64,000 nt of DNA from Xenopus tropicalis (taxonomy: Eukaryota; Chordata; Amphibia; Anura; Pipidae), in NCBI RefSeq assembly GCF_000004195.4, contig NC_030683.2:72635764-72699763 (forward strand). The letters are read 5' to 3'. A program made the translations under genes and the position numbers. Below are positions 1-11,890 of this stretch, piece after piece. Each line of letters begins with the position of its first letter. Positions within the stretch are counted from its first letter, which is position 1. The notes beneath the pieces were generated by a model. That model was not told the origin of the DNA. It did no database searches and worked only from the letters and a program-made list of their open reading frames with translations.

Positions 1-204
1 CCAGCCAGGTAGCTCTATCAGTGGTGTTTCAACCATTATATGTTCTGAGTTGGGTCTTTTCAAAAGATATCCCTCTGGGGAGAAGGGTTAATTGTTGGAT
101 AGTCTCCCAATCAAGCTTGCTTGGAAATGGGAGCCACAGTGGTAAAGAACAGACACATTTGCAGTCTTTTGATATCAGAAAGTCAGGGTGTACTCGTTTA
201 GTAT
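1..204. other. unannotated single-copy-like sequence
   Basis: I see no repeat termini, splice-bounded coding exon or RNA gene here. Short reading frames on both strands overlap one another and show no family motif. Confidence 0.4.
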
Positions 205-524
205 AAGTATGGGACCTTTTATCCATGCTCGGGACCTGGGGTTTTCAGGATAAGGGATCTTTCCGTAATTTGGATCTCCATAACTTAAGTCTGTTAAAAA
301 TCATTTAAATACTGAATAAACCCAATAGGCTTGTTTTGCCTCCAGTAAGGATTAATTATACCTTAGTTGGGATCAAGTACAAGGAACTGTTTTATTATTA
401 CAGAGAAAAAGGAAATCATTTTTAAAAATTAGAATTATTTGCTTATAATGGAGTCTATGGGAGATGGCCTTTCTGTAATTTGGAACTTTCTGGATAATGG
501 GTTTCTGGATAATGGAACCCATAC
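205..524 (+). mobile_element. family-P foldback MITE, uninterrupted copy
   Basis: This ~320-bp element begins with a GTATGGGACC...TTATCC terminus and ends with the inverted form (CTGGATAATGG...CCCATAC). The body contains the diagnostic TTGGGATCAAGTACAAGG and TTATTATTACAGAGAAAAAGG blocks seen again near 25.9, 41.3, 52.0 and 56.1 kb and, inverted, near 44.3 and 56.6 kb. It encodes nothing. Its CTTAAG at about 283-288 is uninterrupted, which makes it a reference for the nested insertions in other copies. I recognise the family as a common Xenopus non-autonomous DNA element but do not assign a superfamily. Confidence 0.75.
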
Positions 525-789
525 TACCCAAATCTACATTATCCTTTTACTTGCTGTTCTCATTATCTCCACTTATATTTTTCCAACACAGAAATCGAGT
601 CAAAAGTACTGGTAATGTAATCATGTGACAAAATGGTAAATTTTACTGATATTTAATAAATCGCCCCTCAACTTTATATGAAATGTTCTGCTCCAAATTG
701 CATTCTCCAGTGTGGGACACTTACATATTTACACTATAAGTGAATATATTGTACAATCAAGAACTTTTTTGTTTTTACTACCTCAGTCG
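525..789. other. unannotated sequence
   Basis: AT-rich sequence. I see no coding, RNA or repeat feature that I can support. Confidence 0.35.
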
Positions 790-1147
790 TTTTAAAACTA
801 AACTTAAAGACTACCTCTTGGAGCACTCGCACAGCACCTGATCTGGGAACTAGCACTTATATTGCAGTGTCACTCACTGTGACCTACAGCACTTATATTC
901 TCCTATTTGTGTGTGTAAGCTACTCTCCCTTCTAGATTGTAAGCTCTATGGGGTAGTGATCTCCATCCTCTTGTGTCTCTAACTCTTAATTATTGCAACT
1001 GTGCCTTGTATTTATTTGTATTTATTGGTATACTTTGTATTTACTGTATCTATTATCTTAATAACCCCCTGTTTGTATTAATCTATTTTACTGTACAGCG
1101 CTGTGTACATAAGTAGCTGTTTATAAATAAAGATATACATACATACA
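790..1147 (+). mobile_element. LINE 3' end, CR1/L2-like, with ATAC microsatellite tail
   Basis: The segment carries AGATTGTAAGCTCTATGGGG, then TGTACAGCGCTGTGTAC and TTTATAAATAAAGATA, and ends in a short (ATAC)n tail. The same order of blocks recurs at 38800-39040, and the AGATTGTAAGCTCTA block recurs near 43083. A conserved 3' tail ending in a microsatellite is typical of CR1/L2/Rex1-type LINEs. The 5' part could encode FKTKLKDYLLEHSHST, which resembles the extreme C-terminus of a LINE ORF2, but there is no longer frame. It is a 5'-truncated dead copy. Confidence 0.6.
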
Positions 1148-2268
1148 TTTTCTGAGTTAGTGAACTGGGCCGCGCCTAGGGCAGCAGGCGGAGGAGCTGG
1201 GGGTTGAGGGCTCACCAGACTTTCACAAGCTAGGGGACATAGCTAGGTGCAGTGCCTAGGGTGGCTTCGGACCTAAATACAGTGCTGTGAGTGAACTCAC
1301 ACTCTTAGCAATCCCAGTCACTGAAACCCAGATTAACTTTGTGCCTATCACCAGCAATAAATATAATCCATTTTGCAAACTTCCAATGAGATGTTCCAGA
1401 TCCAGGCCACTTAAGGCTATGGCTCTGTGATGAATGATTATCGATAAAGTATTTAATAGATGGAGATGTGAAATATAATTCTATGTAGAAGGATATGTAC
1501 TGTATGTATGTATTTTAGAAACAACAAAATGAGGAACAGAAATAAAAATATGCTTTTAAAAAACTTGTATTCATGCACAGCACTAAATATTATGGCACGC
1601 CCTGTCATAGAAAATCAGCATTTGTTTTAACAACAGTATCAGTTTAATTAAAAATGTGCCTCAGCTTGAAAATTATGAATCAGTGTACAATACCCTCTGA
1701 CATCACCTCACGTGTGTATCAGGATGTAGACAGAAGGCGGAGGCTCTGAAACTGATTTGTTTAGTCAGCACACAAAGCTGTTTCATCCACCATCCTGCCA
1801 GTAATAAATGTGTTTAGGAATGCATTAGGATCTGAAAAACCACAAATGTGGATGGAAAAAATAGTTCTTTTCAGTGTCATAAAAGCCTTTGCAAGGACAA
1901 TGGATTATTGGGATTCAAATATCATGGCCTCAGGGAATAAGAAAGCCAACATATAAATCATCAGATAAGTTATCCATGTACCTTGTATCATATAGGTTAA
2001 CACAACAGAAAAAAATATATATTTACAAGATATTACATTTTTAAACAAGACCATTGTACCATAGCTGCACCAGGTCTATTGCTCCAGAGAGAAGAGAAAT
2101 TTGCCTGTTTTCAGTCAGTCATAGAAGAACCTATACACTTGTGGTGAATTGTAAGTCCTCTCCTAAGTCCAATATCTACTTATATAAGCAAGTGTGGTAC
2201 CAGCACCCTTCAGAACCTTCAGTAGTTCTAGTATCATTTCATTTTTTTAAGGGGGTGATGGATATATG

Positions 2269-2270
<2 letters not shown>
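1148..2270. other. unannotated AT-rich sequence
   Basis: No MITE termini, coding exon or RNA gene could be supported. The reading frame at 2054-2269 has no recognisable motif and runs up to a simple repeat, so I do not call it. Confidence 0.35.

Positions 2271-2313
<43 letters not shown>
2271..2313. repeat. (TA)n microsatellite
   Basis: About 21 uninterrupted TA dinucleotides form a pure simple repeat, likely length-polymorphic. Confidence 0.95.
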
Positions 2314-2317
<4 letters not shown>

Positions 2318-3890
2318 TTTTTAAACAGTGATAGACTATTTATTGTTTACTTTTTTCTTTGTTGTGTGGGCAGGTCATATTGACTCTGTAAAGTCTATTT
2401 ATTTTGGACTGAGCAGTACTGTTCCCCTGTATTTCAACACCATAATTGTGAGCTTAACATAATTAAGTCCCATTATTTGCCTAGTAAGGCTCAAAATAAA
2501 TTTCATGTAATCTCATGTTAAATCATGATTAATCTCAGTGTGAAAACTTATATTAGATAAATGTAATAACACTATAGGTCAATATGCCTTGTATATTAAC
2601 ATTATAGACATTTCTGAAGTTTTATTTAAAAACAATATGTTTATACTGATTTGGGCAATTGTACATTTAGTAGTCCAAGAATTTAAGAAAAATTGCAAAA
2701 ATTTTAGGAATTGGTACTGGTATCAGTGCTGTGTTACATGGATGGCTTCTGTTGCACAACAAAATATTTTCCAAAGCGCTGTACAATAAACAAGTGTATA
2801 TATATATATATATAGATTTACATACAAAAACAACCAAGAGGTATAGAGTTTACACTTAACAGATGTCAGCACAACGGATTCTCAGCACAATCAAGAGAAG
2901 CTGCTTTAAAATAGCTAAGCAGCTCTGTAAATCTAGTGTCTGATTTGCAGGCAATAATAATATAATGCTTTATCACTGTGTATTCTCGTACCCCAGGCCT
3001 TACTCTTACCAGTGAGAATGAAGCTAATGGTGCATGCATTCCAGGTCATGTGCTGTAAACAATGGCTGGATACAAAGACATTTCATGGCAGAATGCATTG
3101 AGCATTCACTAAAGCCTGACACATGCCATGCACATTCATGCTCAGTTAGCAGCCTTATGCCATAAACGGAAGGCAATCATCAGACCAGGATGAACTTTGT
3201 GCACCTCAAGCGTTTTCATTTTTCCTTCCATATCTGTCTTGGGGGTTGGTACACTGAGGTTAACTGAGCATAATGTATGAAAGGACACAAAAGAAAACTA
3301 ACTGAAGTTTGTACAAAGGTCATTAACGTCATTAATGTCATGTTCTAACCAGCAGGTTTCCAGTTTATTTAAGGTGTGCTACACATTGGATTAAAGTGAC
3401 TTCATTCACTAGCTAGACAAGATCTAACAATAATGATTTCAGTTCATAGGAATATCACTTTTTCTTCTGTAAAGTCTAAAGTCATCAGAATAAAATAGGA
3501 AACATGGCTACAGATATGTCACCAACCAGGGCTGATTTGGGATATTCTGTTACCAGTAAGGGGATTGTTAGTGCAGAACAGAGCTTTTTGGACTTCATAA
3601 TACTAAGCTCATATATAAAAAAGTACAAATGTTTCCTTATTTATTAAAAGAAAAAAAAAAAGAGTAAAAACCTCTTAAACTTTGAATTAAATAAATATTT
3701 TTCAGTTTGATAATGACAGCTCCAATTGACTTCTACATGACCTCGCCAGCTTTTAGATGGTAAAGTTTGTATTTTAGAGTTATTAGCTAAAGGCATGATT
3801 CCCAACGCTAAAAAGTTTGATTCGGGAAAATGAAAAAAATACAAAGTGCCGCACAGTATACTGAGCTTTTCCTAGTATAACTGAACTTTT
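2314..3890. other. unannotated sequence with a small (TA)9
   Basis: A short (TA)n tract lies at about 2797-2814. Otherwise I see no supported feature. The frame at 2589-2789 lacks any domain and is probably chance. Confidence 0.35.
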
Positions 3891-5340
3891 TGAATTGAAC
3901 CAATTGAATTAATGAATTAATTAATTCATTAATTGAATTAATGGAGAAATTGAAACTGCTGCCAAACTTACAGCTTTGAGGCTACACTCCCCAAACTTGA
4001 ATCACACAGTCATGGAGTCAGCCTGAATGAAAATATGATGATTGCTGGATGCCCAAAAGTGAGTGGAGCTACAAACAGCCATTCAGATTTTTGACTTTCA
4101 ATGGGGAAATTCAACCTGCTGCCATTCTCACAGTAATAACATCAGGGCCCCCAAACTTTGCAGAGTTAGGCACAAGGAAACTGTGGCTCAAAGTTAGAAA
4201 AAGTGGGCTACAAAAATTACCTGTTGACTGTCAATGGGAAAATTCAACCTGCTGCTATTCTCACAGTATTAATACCAGGGTACCCAAACTCTTCACAGGG
4301 GACAGCATTTATAGGTTTGGGAAAGTGGGTGGAGCCACCAACAGCCAATCAGATTTCATCTATTACATTTTTTTTGTTAAAATGTAAAATGCTGCCATTC
4401 TTATACTATTTATGCCAAGGCCCCCAAAGTTAGTCACTGGATGACAATAATTCAAGGTTTGAAAAAAGTGGGTGGAGCTGCAGACAGCCAATCTGATTTA
4501 TTTCATTGATTTTAATGGGGAAATTTTAACTGCTGCCATTCTCACACATTTAATGCCAGTGTCCCCAAACTTTTCACAGTTGATTACTGGGGGACTAAGG
4601 TTAAAGGTTAGAAAAAGTGTGTGGAGCCACCAACAGCCAATCCGTTTCCACCCATTAAATTGAATTGGTTAATATTTAAACTGCTGCCTTTATTTAAGTA
4701 TTAATTCCAGGGTTGTTAAACTTTGCAAAGTTAGTCACTGGGTATTTGCGTTACAAAGTTAGCAAAAGTGGGCGGAGCCACCAACAGCCAATCACAATTC
4801 ACATTTCAATGGGGAAATGTAAAATGCTGTCAGTCCCCAAGATTGGTCACTGGGGTGCTGCAGTTCAAAAATAGGAAAAGTGGGCTGGGCCAATAACAGC
4901 CAATCAATTTCATCCTTGGTTTAAATTTAAAATGCTGTCATTCTCACACTATTTATGCCAGGGTGCCCACTGTTTGTCACTGGGTGACTTCAACTCAAGG
5001 TTAGAAAAGGGAGGGACACCCATCAACCACCAATCACAATTCACCTATTCACTTGTATTAGTTTAAATTTAAACTGCTGCTGTTCTTTAAGTATTAATCA
5101 TAGGGTCCCGAAACTTTGCAGAGTTAGTCACTGGGTAACTGCAGTTCCAGGTTAGAAAAAGTGGGCGGAGCCAACAACCACCAATCAGATGTCACTCATT
5201 GACTTTCAGTGGGGAAATTTAAATTGCTGCCATTCAGTGGGGAAATTTAAATTGCTGCCCCAACTTTGCACAGTGGTTTTTACTATATAACTGTGGTGGA
5301 GCCAACAACAGATCAGATTTTATTCACTGACTTCACATTT
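3891..5340 (+). repeat. CCAAT/GC-box tandem array, copy 1
   Basis: A short AT palindrome (AATTAATTAATT, about 3908-3940) leads into a diverged first segment (CCCCAAACTTGAATCACA) and then about nine units of roughly 150 bp. Each unit reads in order: GTGGGYGGAGCCACCAACAG, CCAATCAGATTTCA, a CATTGACTTTCAATGGGG-type block, CTGCTGCCATTCTCACA, and CCCCAAACTTTGCA. Units are diverged, so the array is old. It is the same element as 9345-11835 but in the opposite orientation, and both copies share the distinctive first segment and the same last unit type. No protein is encoded; open frames across the units are chance. Confidence 0.85.
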
Positions 5341-7555
5341 TTTGTTCTCAAACTTCCCTTTCTAGTTTAAAATATAATTCTAAACCAAACCAATGATTTC
5401 TGAAGGAAAGTTTTCAAAATCACTATAATCCATTATTATTTTATCACAATACATGCAGTCTTTTATAATCAGACAAAAAAAGCAATAATACAGCAATATG
5501 GTCTTTAATTAAATCATTAGGCCACAAGACCTACTATCATACTCCTTTAACAGGGCAGGAATAATGTTGCTCAAGAAAACAATTAACCTACAATACTGTA
5601 GATTCCACTGGATGGAACTGGGCAAGCCATTTGCCTAAAGAATATAAAAAACTGACAAGATTTTTACATTTATACTGCAGAGAGGAATAAGATGAAGACT
5701 GAATAGATATGTAGCCAAACATTAGAGAACAAATAAATTGTACACAATAATTGTACCTATGCATTTCCTTGAATGTTAGACAAAAACTATAATGAAAGAT
5801 TTGCCTGTATGTATTGGAGCTAGCATCACATACACACATTGTCAAAGCAGTTTTGGAGAATACAAGTTTGTTTGCTTTGTTAACTCTGTTTGCTAGCTAT
5901 AAGGATCCCTTACTTGGTAAACAGTCCTTGCTGTAAGGTTTCTTTGATGTGAGCGCCATGATTGAGATGTCTCATTCACAGATGGCTATACAAACATGAA
6001 TTCCATCAATTCCCATTTTCAAGCAATGATCCATTCCCGCCCACGGAGAACATAGTAGGTCCCTTGGCCTGCAATAGAAGGCAATAGCAGTTACTGAACA
6101 GTGAGTTAGTATGCAAGTGTCATGCTTCATCTCATCTGTTGCCATAGCAGCCTCGCAGCAATTCACAGCTCTGGCAAGAAGCTATACAAGCACCATCCCC
6201 CTCTTTCACCAAAGCCTGACAGTTTTAATGACCTGTTGCAATAGCCTATTCACACAGGCAGCAGCATGGCATACTTTCCTATGATTAACTTACATTTTCT
6301 CAAAACTCTTCTTAAAAGACACATGACAAAGCAAAGTATGCCATGCAGGTCTTCTGGGTAATTGCACCATAAACACAACTAGCTGCTACACCTCACATGC
6401 CCTTCTCATCCCTGTTCCTAAAACACTTTCCTAACACAATGGATTTCTACAATCATAGTTGTTTTTATTCAACTTTAGAAATTAAACATGTTATTACTGT
6501 ATAAAGTAGAGTCAAACATCTGTTAGTGCCAAGCCTGTCATAATCTCTTCATTAGTAATAAACATTTCTAGATGAGCACTAAAGACTGTGTTTACACAAT
6601 GTTTAACAACATTTACAATATTTAAATTGTATTTGCTCCTTAGTAGGTAAGCAAGCTGACAATTATTACACTTGCTACTGTACTCAGGGCTGCTGTACCA
6701 GTTTGCAGTTACATTAGCTCTACTGTAGCCCTTTGTTTAAAAAACATATAATCCTCTGTATCTCTGAACTGGATTCTATTCGCTGACAACAGAACAGTTG
6801 TTAGTTTTGTTATGCCTCTAGTTATTTTATCTGCTCTATGCCAATTCAACTTTTTGCAGGACACTACCAAGCAGAGAACTCCAGAAGAGTTTACCTGAAA
6901 GGGGACACAGTTTGCATGGGAGTATATTAAGGTGTAACTTGTGTTGGGGAGAATGGGAACTTGGCTAGGGGTAACATTAGTGTAGTGTGGTGGATGGGAT
7001 AAATAGTCTACAAGTGTTTTATGGATAATCTCAATCTGCAGTGTTAGAAGGTATTTGCTAAAGAACAGGCTGAACCCATACTTTACCTGCAACAAGTGTT
7101 CTCAGTACTAACTCCAGCACTTAGCAATTACCCCTACTGCTGTCCTTTTCAGCAGGACTAAGTTTAGCTCAGTCATGAATACCACAGGCAGGAAGTACTG
7201 TATGAAAAGTAGGTAAGTAATCCAGCCAATTGTATGTAATTTACCAAATGTAAGGCTAATTGAGATAACATTAGAAAAATGTCTGTATGTACAGTATGTA
7301 TATATTTTTTGCTGCATGGAATAAGTAGTTATTATGGAATCACATTTCATTCATATTTTCTGGGTCAAAGGATTTCTTTTAAATAAAGGAAAATTACATC
7401 TGAAGTTGCTGTTATGTAGGAGTTCTTTTGTAAAGTTATTTAAATATGCATATAAAATGTGTCATGTCTTTCATGCATGTATTGTTTTAACAATACATGG
7501 AGTGAGTGACTGAGTGTAGAAAATATTAGTGCATTTTGTTCTAATAGTATTAAAA
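5341..7555. other. unannotated sequence between array copy 1 and the next element
   Basis: Low repeat signal. Several frames (5588-5845, 6709-7095, 7108-7350, minus strand) lack recognisable domains and I do not consider them genes. This could be ordinary intergenic DNA. Confidence 0.35.
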
Positions 7556-7741
7556 TATGCAACACAAGTATGAAAATGTGGTAACAAAAAAGGGGCTGCA
7601 ATTGGCCATTTGATAGGCCACTGTGGACTGGCAGCCAACAGGAGGTTCTGTTTGACAGTACACCTGCTAATTTTGCAACCAAAATCCAAGGGGTTTATGA
7701 GCAACCTGTTGCTCACGAGCCACTGGTTGGGGATCACTGAT
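7556..7741 (-). mobile_element. old hAT-like non-autonomous element fragment
   Basis: Read on the minus strand, the end is CAGTGATCCCCAACCAGTGG followed by GCTCGTGAGCAACA, a CAGNG-type hAT-like terminus. The same family, on the other strand, lies at 62010-62920 (GAGCAACATGTTGCTCACC ... TAGCCAATCACA). This copy is partial and diverged, and no target duplication could be identified. Confidence 0.5.
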
Positions 7742-7984
7742 CTTGATAAACCATTTTCTTAAAAATATACTCTTAAGTAGTATGTGCTATTGGGTAATCC
7801 TAAATAGAAAATTGCCATTTTAAGTACTAAAGGCTGCCCCCTGGGATCATACAATTCATGGTGCACACAAACAAACTAAGGTCTTTTATTCCCACACTTT
7901 CCCACACTTTCCCACCTTTTGTTGGAGCTGCACTATTTCCTGTCAGGTGATCTCTGAGGAAGTACACAGTCCATCACAAAATTG
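7742..7984. other. short gap with a 10-bp tandem repeat
   Basis: TTCCCACACT is repeated about three times at 7887-7916. Nothing else is supported. Confidence 0.5.
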
Positions 7985-8455
7985 TAGCAGTTCAGTGTAA
8001 AAATGCAACTGGATAAAATAGACATACTGTGCAAAATAAAATAAAAAATTTCAATATAGTTAGCTAGGCAAAATTGTAATCTATATAGGCTGGGGTGGGC
8101 AGATCCATAATGGCCAGAACACTACTGCTTCCTTTACAGCTCTATATGCTGTAAGCAGTCAGTAACCAATCAGTGATTTGAGGGGGGGTTTGCATTTTAA
8201 TCTGACCTGCATGCTCACAAACTAACCGAACAGTTATGTCCCATGCCCCATCCCCTAAAGTCACTGACTATCTAAGAGGTTAGAGAGCTGAAAGCAGAAA
8301 GTAGTGTTTTGGCTATTATGTGAGACATCTGGTCACTCCAGCCTTTATAGATTACATTTTTACCTAACAAACTATATCAAATATATAATACTGTTTATTT
8401 TGCGCAGTCTATCCATTTTACCCAGTCTCATTTTTACACTGAACTGTTCCTTTAA
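7985..8455. mobile_element. T2-type palindromic MITE
   Basis: The left end CAGTTCAGTGTAAAAATG is the inverse of the right end CATTTTTACACTGAACTG, which continues CTTTAA to the TTAA at 8452-8455. Inner blocks also pair, for example GGCCAGAACACTACTGCTTC against AAGTAGTGTTTTGGC. The outermost left bases are decayed. It is non-coding and about 470 bp, a familiar TTAA-flanked frog MITE layout. Confidence 0.8.
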
Positions 8456-8565
8456 AGTAAAAGCTGTAAAAGAGCAATATTTACTGACATATATATACCA
8501 GATTGACAAGGCCTCTTAATATGATTAAAACTGTTGTATAAGTATTTATCAGGTATTGGTTTTCC

Positions 8566-9336
8566 TTAAAGGAGAAGGAAAGGCTAATAAAGATTTAATC
8601 TCAAGCTGCAGGCATACCTTCAGTTGTCTCAATAGTGCCCTTAAGTCTCCCCATATATCACCTGTTCAGATGATCAGAAGCCAAACAGGAAGAAAAAACG
8701 CTGAGCTGTGAAAAGAAAGTTCCCATAATGCCTCACTCCTGCACCAAGTGAACATGCTGAGTTAGTAAGACCATGGGGGAGATTTATTAAGACATGAACG
8801 CTCGGAGCGTTAATTCGAACGCTCCGAGCGTATATTCGCTGATTCGCCGACTTTTTCGCACGCTTGCACGACTTTTCCATATGCTTGCATGAAAAATTCA
8901 GAAAGGTTGTTCACAATCATGTAAGTATGAAAATTTTGTGACTTTTGGATCGCCAATACGATATTATCGTGACTAATACGATTTTTTCGTAAGCATTTTC
9001 ATGATATTTGCGATCATCAGAAATTATCGTATGCAATCCGAATTTTTCCCATTCGGGATTCATACTCGTGTTTTAATGAATCAGCCCCCTTGAGTCAGCT
9101 TCCTGCTGATTGGCTCAGATCCACATTCCTAAGAGGGGGAGTGAGTTCTTAGCATTCTTGAGGGAGGGGGGAGCAGGAGAGAGGAGACAGCAGAGAGCTG
9201 TGTGTCTCTGGCACAGGAATTACAGACACAAGAAATCTTTTCACAGAGAAGTCAGTGCAGCATTTCTGTGAGTGCTTATGGCTGTATTTACACAGACCTT
9301 TCTGATAAAGTTTACTTAGTTTTTATTTCAATTTAA
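8566..9336. mobile_element. T2 MITE split by a Harbinger-like MITE
   Basis: The left end TTAAAGGAGAAGGAAAGG is the canonical T2 terminus, starting with TTAA at 8566-8569. The body resumes after the nested element (TTGAGTCAGCTTCCTGCTGA) and runs to the ACCTTTCTGATAAAG region. The right terminus is eroded; the nearest TTAA is at 9333-9336, immediately before array copy 2. It is non-coding. Confidence 0.7.
8775..9089 (-). mobile_element. Harbinger-like MITE nested in the T2 MITE
   Basis: Termini GGGGGAGATTTATTAA and TTAATGAATCAGCCCCC are inverted relatives. The interior is rich in CGAACGCTCCGAGCG-type palindromes and TACGATATTATCGTGAC. The same interior occurs inverted at 54306-54657. An exact target duplication is not visible here. 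Confidence 0.7.
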
Positions 9337-9344
9337 TAGTGTCT

Positions 9345-11700
9345 AAGTTGCTGCCATTCAAATTTCCCCACTGAAAGTCAAGTGACATCTGATTGGCAGT
9401 TGGTGGCTCCACCCCCTTTTTCTAACCTGGAACTGCAGTTACTCAGTGACTTACTCTGCAAAGTTTAGGGACCCTAGGATTAATAGTTACAGAATGGCAG
9501 CAGTTTAAATTTAAACCAATAAAAGTGAATAGATACATTTTGATTTGATTGGTTGGTGGGTGTGCCCACTTTTTCTAACCTTGAGTCGAAGTCACCCAGT
9601 GACAAAAAGTGGGCACCCTGGCATAAATAGTGTGAGAATGGCAGCATTCTAAATTTAAACCAATAAAATTCAATGGATGGAATCTGATTGGCTGTTAGTG
9701 GCCCAACCCACTTTTCCTATTTTTGAACTGCAGTCCCCCAGTGACCAACTGTGCAAAGTTTGGGGGTTTAGGCATAAAAATTGTGAGACTGACAGCATTT
9801 TACACTTCACCATTGAAAGTAAATAGGTGAAATGTGATTGGCTGTTGGTGTCTCCTCCCACTTTTTCCTAACTTTGAATGTCAAATACCCAGTGAGTAAC
9901 TCTGGAAAGTTTAACAACTCTGGAAAGTTTAAGTATCTGGAATTAATACTTAAATAATGGCATCAGTTAAATATAAACCAATGAAATTTAATGGGTGGAA
10001 ATGGGTTGGCTGTTGGTGGCTCCGCCCACTTGTTCTAACCCTGAATATGTAGTCAGCCAGCCAAACTGCAAAGTTTGGGAACCCTAACATAAATAGTGTG
10101 AGAAAGGCAGCATTTTAAATTTAACCAAAAATATTCAATAGGTGAAGTCTGATTGGCTGTTGGTGGCTCCACCCACTTTTTAAACCCAAAAAATGCAGTC
10201 CCCTAGTGGCCCTGGTTTTAATACTGTGAGAGTGGCATCAGGTTGAATTTCCCCATTGAAAACCAATAGTTAAAATCTGATTGACATATGAAGTCTATAA
10301 GTGAAATATGACTGGCTGTTGTTGGCCCCACTCACTTTTCTAAACTTGGAACATAGTCACCCAGTGACAAACTGTGCAAAGTTTGGGGACCCTGACATTA
10401 AACATGTGAGAATGGCAGCAGTAAAAATTTCCCCACTGAAAACAATGAAAGAAATGTGATTGGCTTTTGCGGCCCCGCCCACTTTTTCTAACCTTGAGTA
10501 CGAAGTCACCCAGTGACTGACTGTGCAAAGTTTGGGAACCCTGACACATAACCAATAAAATTCAATAGGTGAAATCTGATTGGCTGTTGGTGGCTCTGCC
10601 CACTTTCAAAACTAAAACTGCAGTCCCCCAGTGACCAACTGTGAAAAGTTTGGGGACCCTGGTGTTAATACTGTGAGAATGGCAGCAGGTTGAATTTCCC
10701 CATTGAAAGTCAATAGGTAAAATCTGATTGGCTGTTGGTGGCCCCACCCACTTAAAAAAATACAAAAAAAACTTAAATGCATAGTCACCCAGTGACTGAC
10801 TATGCAAAGTTTGGGAACCCTGGCAACAAACCAATAAAAATCAATAGGTGAAATCTGATTGGCTGTTGGTGGCTCCACCCAGTTTTTCAAAACTAAAACT
10901 GCAGTCCCCTAGAGACCAACTGTGAAAAGTTTGGGGGCCCTGGTGTTAATACTGTGAGAATGGCAGCAGGTTGAATTTCCCCATTGAAAGTCAATAGGTA
11001 AAATCTGATTGGCTGTTGGTGGCCCCACCCACTAAAAAAAATACAAAAAAACTTAAATGCATAGTCACCCAGTGACTGACTATGCAAAGTTTGGGAACCC
11101 TGGCAACAAACCAATAAAAATCAATAGGTGAAATCTAATTGGCTGGTGGTGGCTCCGCCCACTTTTCAAAACTAAAACTGCAGTCCCCTAGTGACCAACT
11201 GTGAAAAGTTTGGGGACCCTGGTGTTAATACTGTGAGAATGGCAGCAGGTTGAATTTCCCCATTGAAAGTCAATAGGTAAACCCTGATTGGCTGTTGGTG
11301 GCCCCGCCCACTTTTTCTTACCTGGTGCCTAACTCTGCAAATTTTGTGGACCCTGGTGTTATTACTGTGAGAATGGCAGCAGGTTGGATTTCCACCAAGT
11401 CAATAGGTAAAATCTGATTGGCTGTTCACAGCTCCGCCCACTTTTGGGCATCCAACAATCATCATATTTTCATTCAGGCTGACCCCATTTCCTATTAAAG
11501 TCAATGGGTAACATTTGATTGGCTGTTGTTGGCCCCTCCCACTTTGGGGGTCATCAAACAAATGTCGCTGTTTCATTCGGGGTGACCCGATGATTATGTA
11601 ATTCAAGTTTGGGGGGTGTAGCTTCAAAGCTGTAAGTGTGGCAGCAGTTTGAAAATCTTCCCTGTCAAAGTCAATAAAAAAATTGGGGTGTTCGGAGCGG
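9345..11700 (-). repeat. CCAAT/GC-box tandem array, copy 2
   Basis: About 16 units average 150 bp. On the minus strand each holds a GC box (GTGGGCGGAGCC), a CCAATCAGATTT CCAAT box, a short GACTTTCAATGGGG block and CTGCTGCCATTCTCACAG. The tell-tale GATTGGCTG starts fall near 9391, 9547, 9686, 9836, 10004, 10151, 10311, 10458, 10578, 10726, 10857, 11007, 11139, 11286, 11416 and 11515. The first segment on the minus strand (about 11460-11690) matches the leader of copy 1, so both copies come from one structured element. Confidence 0.88.
10561..11310 (-). repeat. higher-order (~280-bp) repeat inside array copy 2
   Basis: Within the array, alternating units (spacings 148/131, 150/132 and 147/130) form a dimeric repeat of 279-282 bp present about 2.5 times. 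Each dimer carries an A-rich ATACAAAAAAACTTAAATG insertion in its second half. The copies are much more alike than neighbouring units, indicating recent local amplification. Confidence 0.8.
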
Positions 11701-11890
11701 TGCCACAAAAAGACGGGGGGCCGGATCGCTTAGAAAAGCACAAGCAACCTGCTCCGCTATAGGGCGAAGAAGTGTGGAGAGTTTGGATGTTGTACCCCTA
11801 AAACTGTAGGAGGAGTAGCGTTTAGAAAATGGGGGGTGCTAAGAATAAGAAGAAGAAGAGGAAGAAGCAGAAGAATAAGCCAAAGTCAAA
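11701..11890 (-). repeat. array-element leader and purine-rich (GAA)n-like tract
   Basis: A GC-richer leader (about 11701-11835) continues the array element outward. It is followed at 11839-11890 by a nearly pure purine tract of AAGAAG/GAAGAA repeats. The start of a small lysine/arginine-rich frame here is simply the translated GAA repeat. Confidence 0.6.

Noticed and set aside
4049..4663. Plus-strand frames with a repeated TANQI/NGEI-like pattern
   Set aside because: Same explanation: translation of array copy 1 units.
6709..7095. 128-residue minus-strand frame
   Set aside because: No recognisable domain, and no supporting context.
9670..11708. Series of 63-102-residue minus-strand frames with repeated segments
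   Set aside because: The ~150-bp repeat unit is close to a multiple of three, so open frames recur by periodicity. No stop-selective pressure or shared start is visible.
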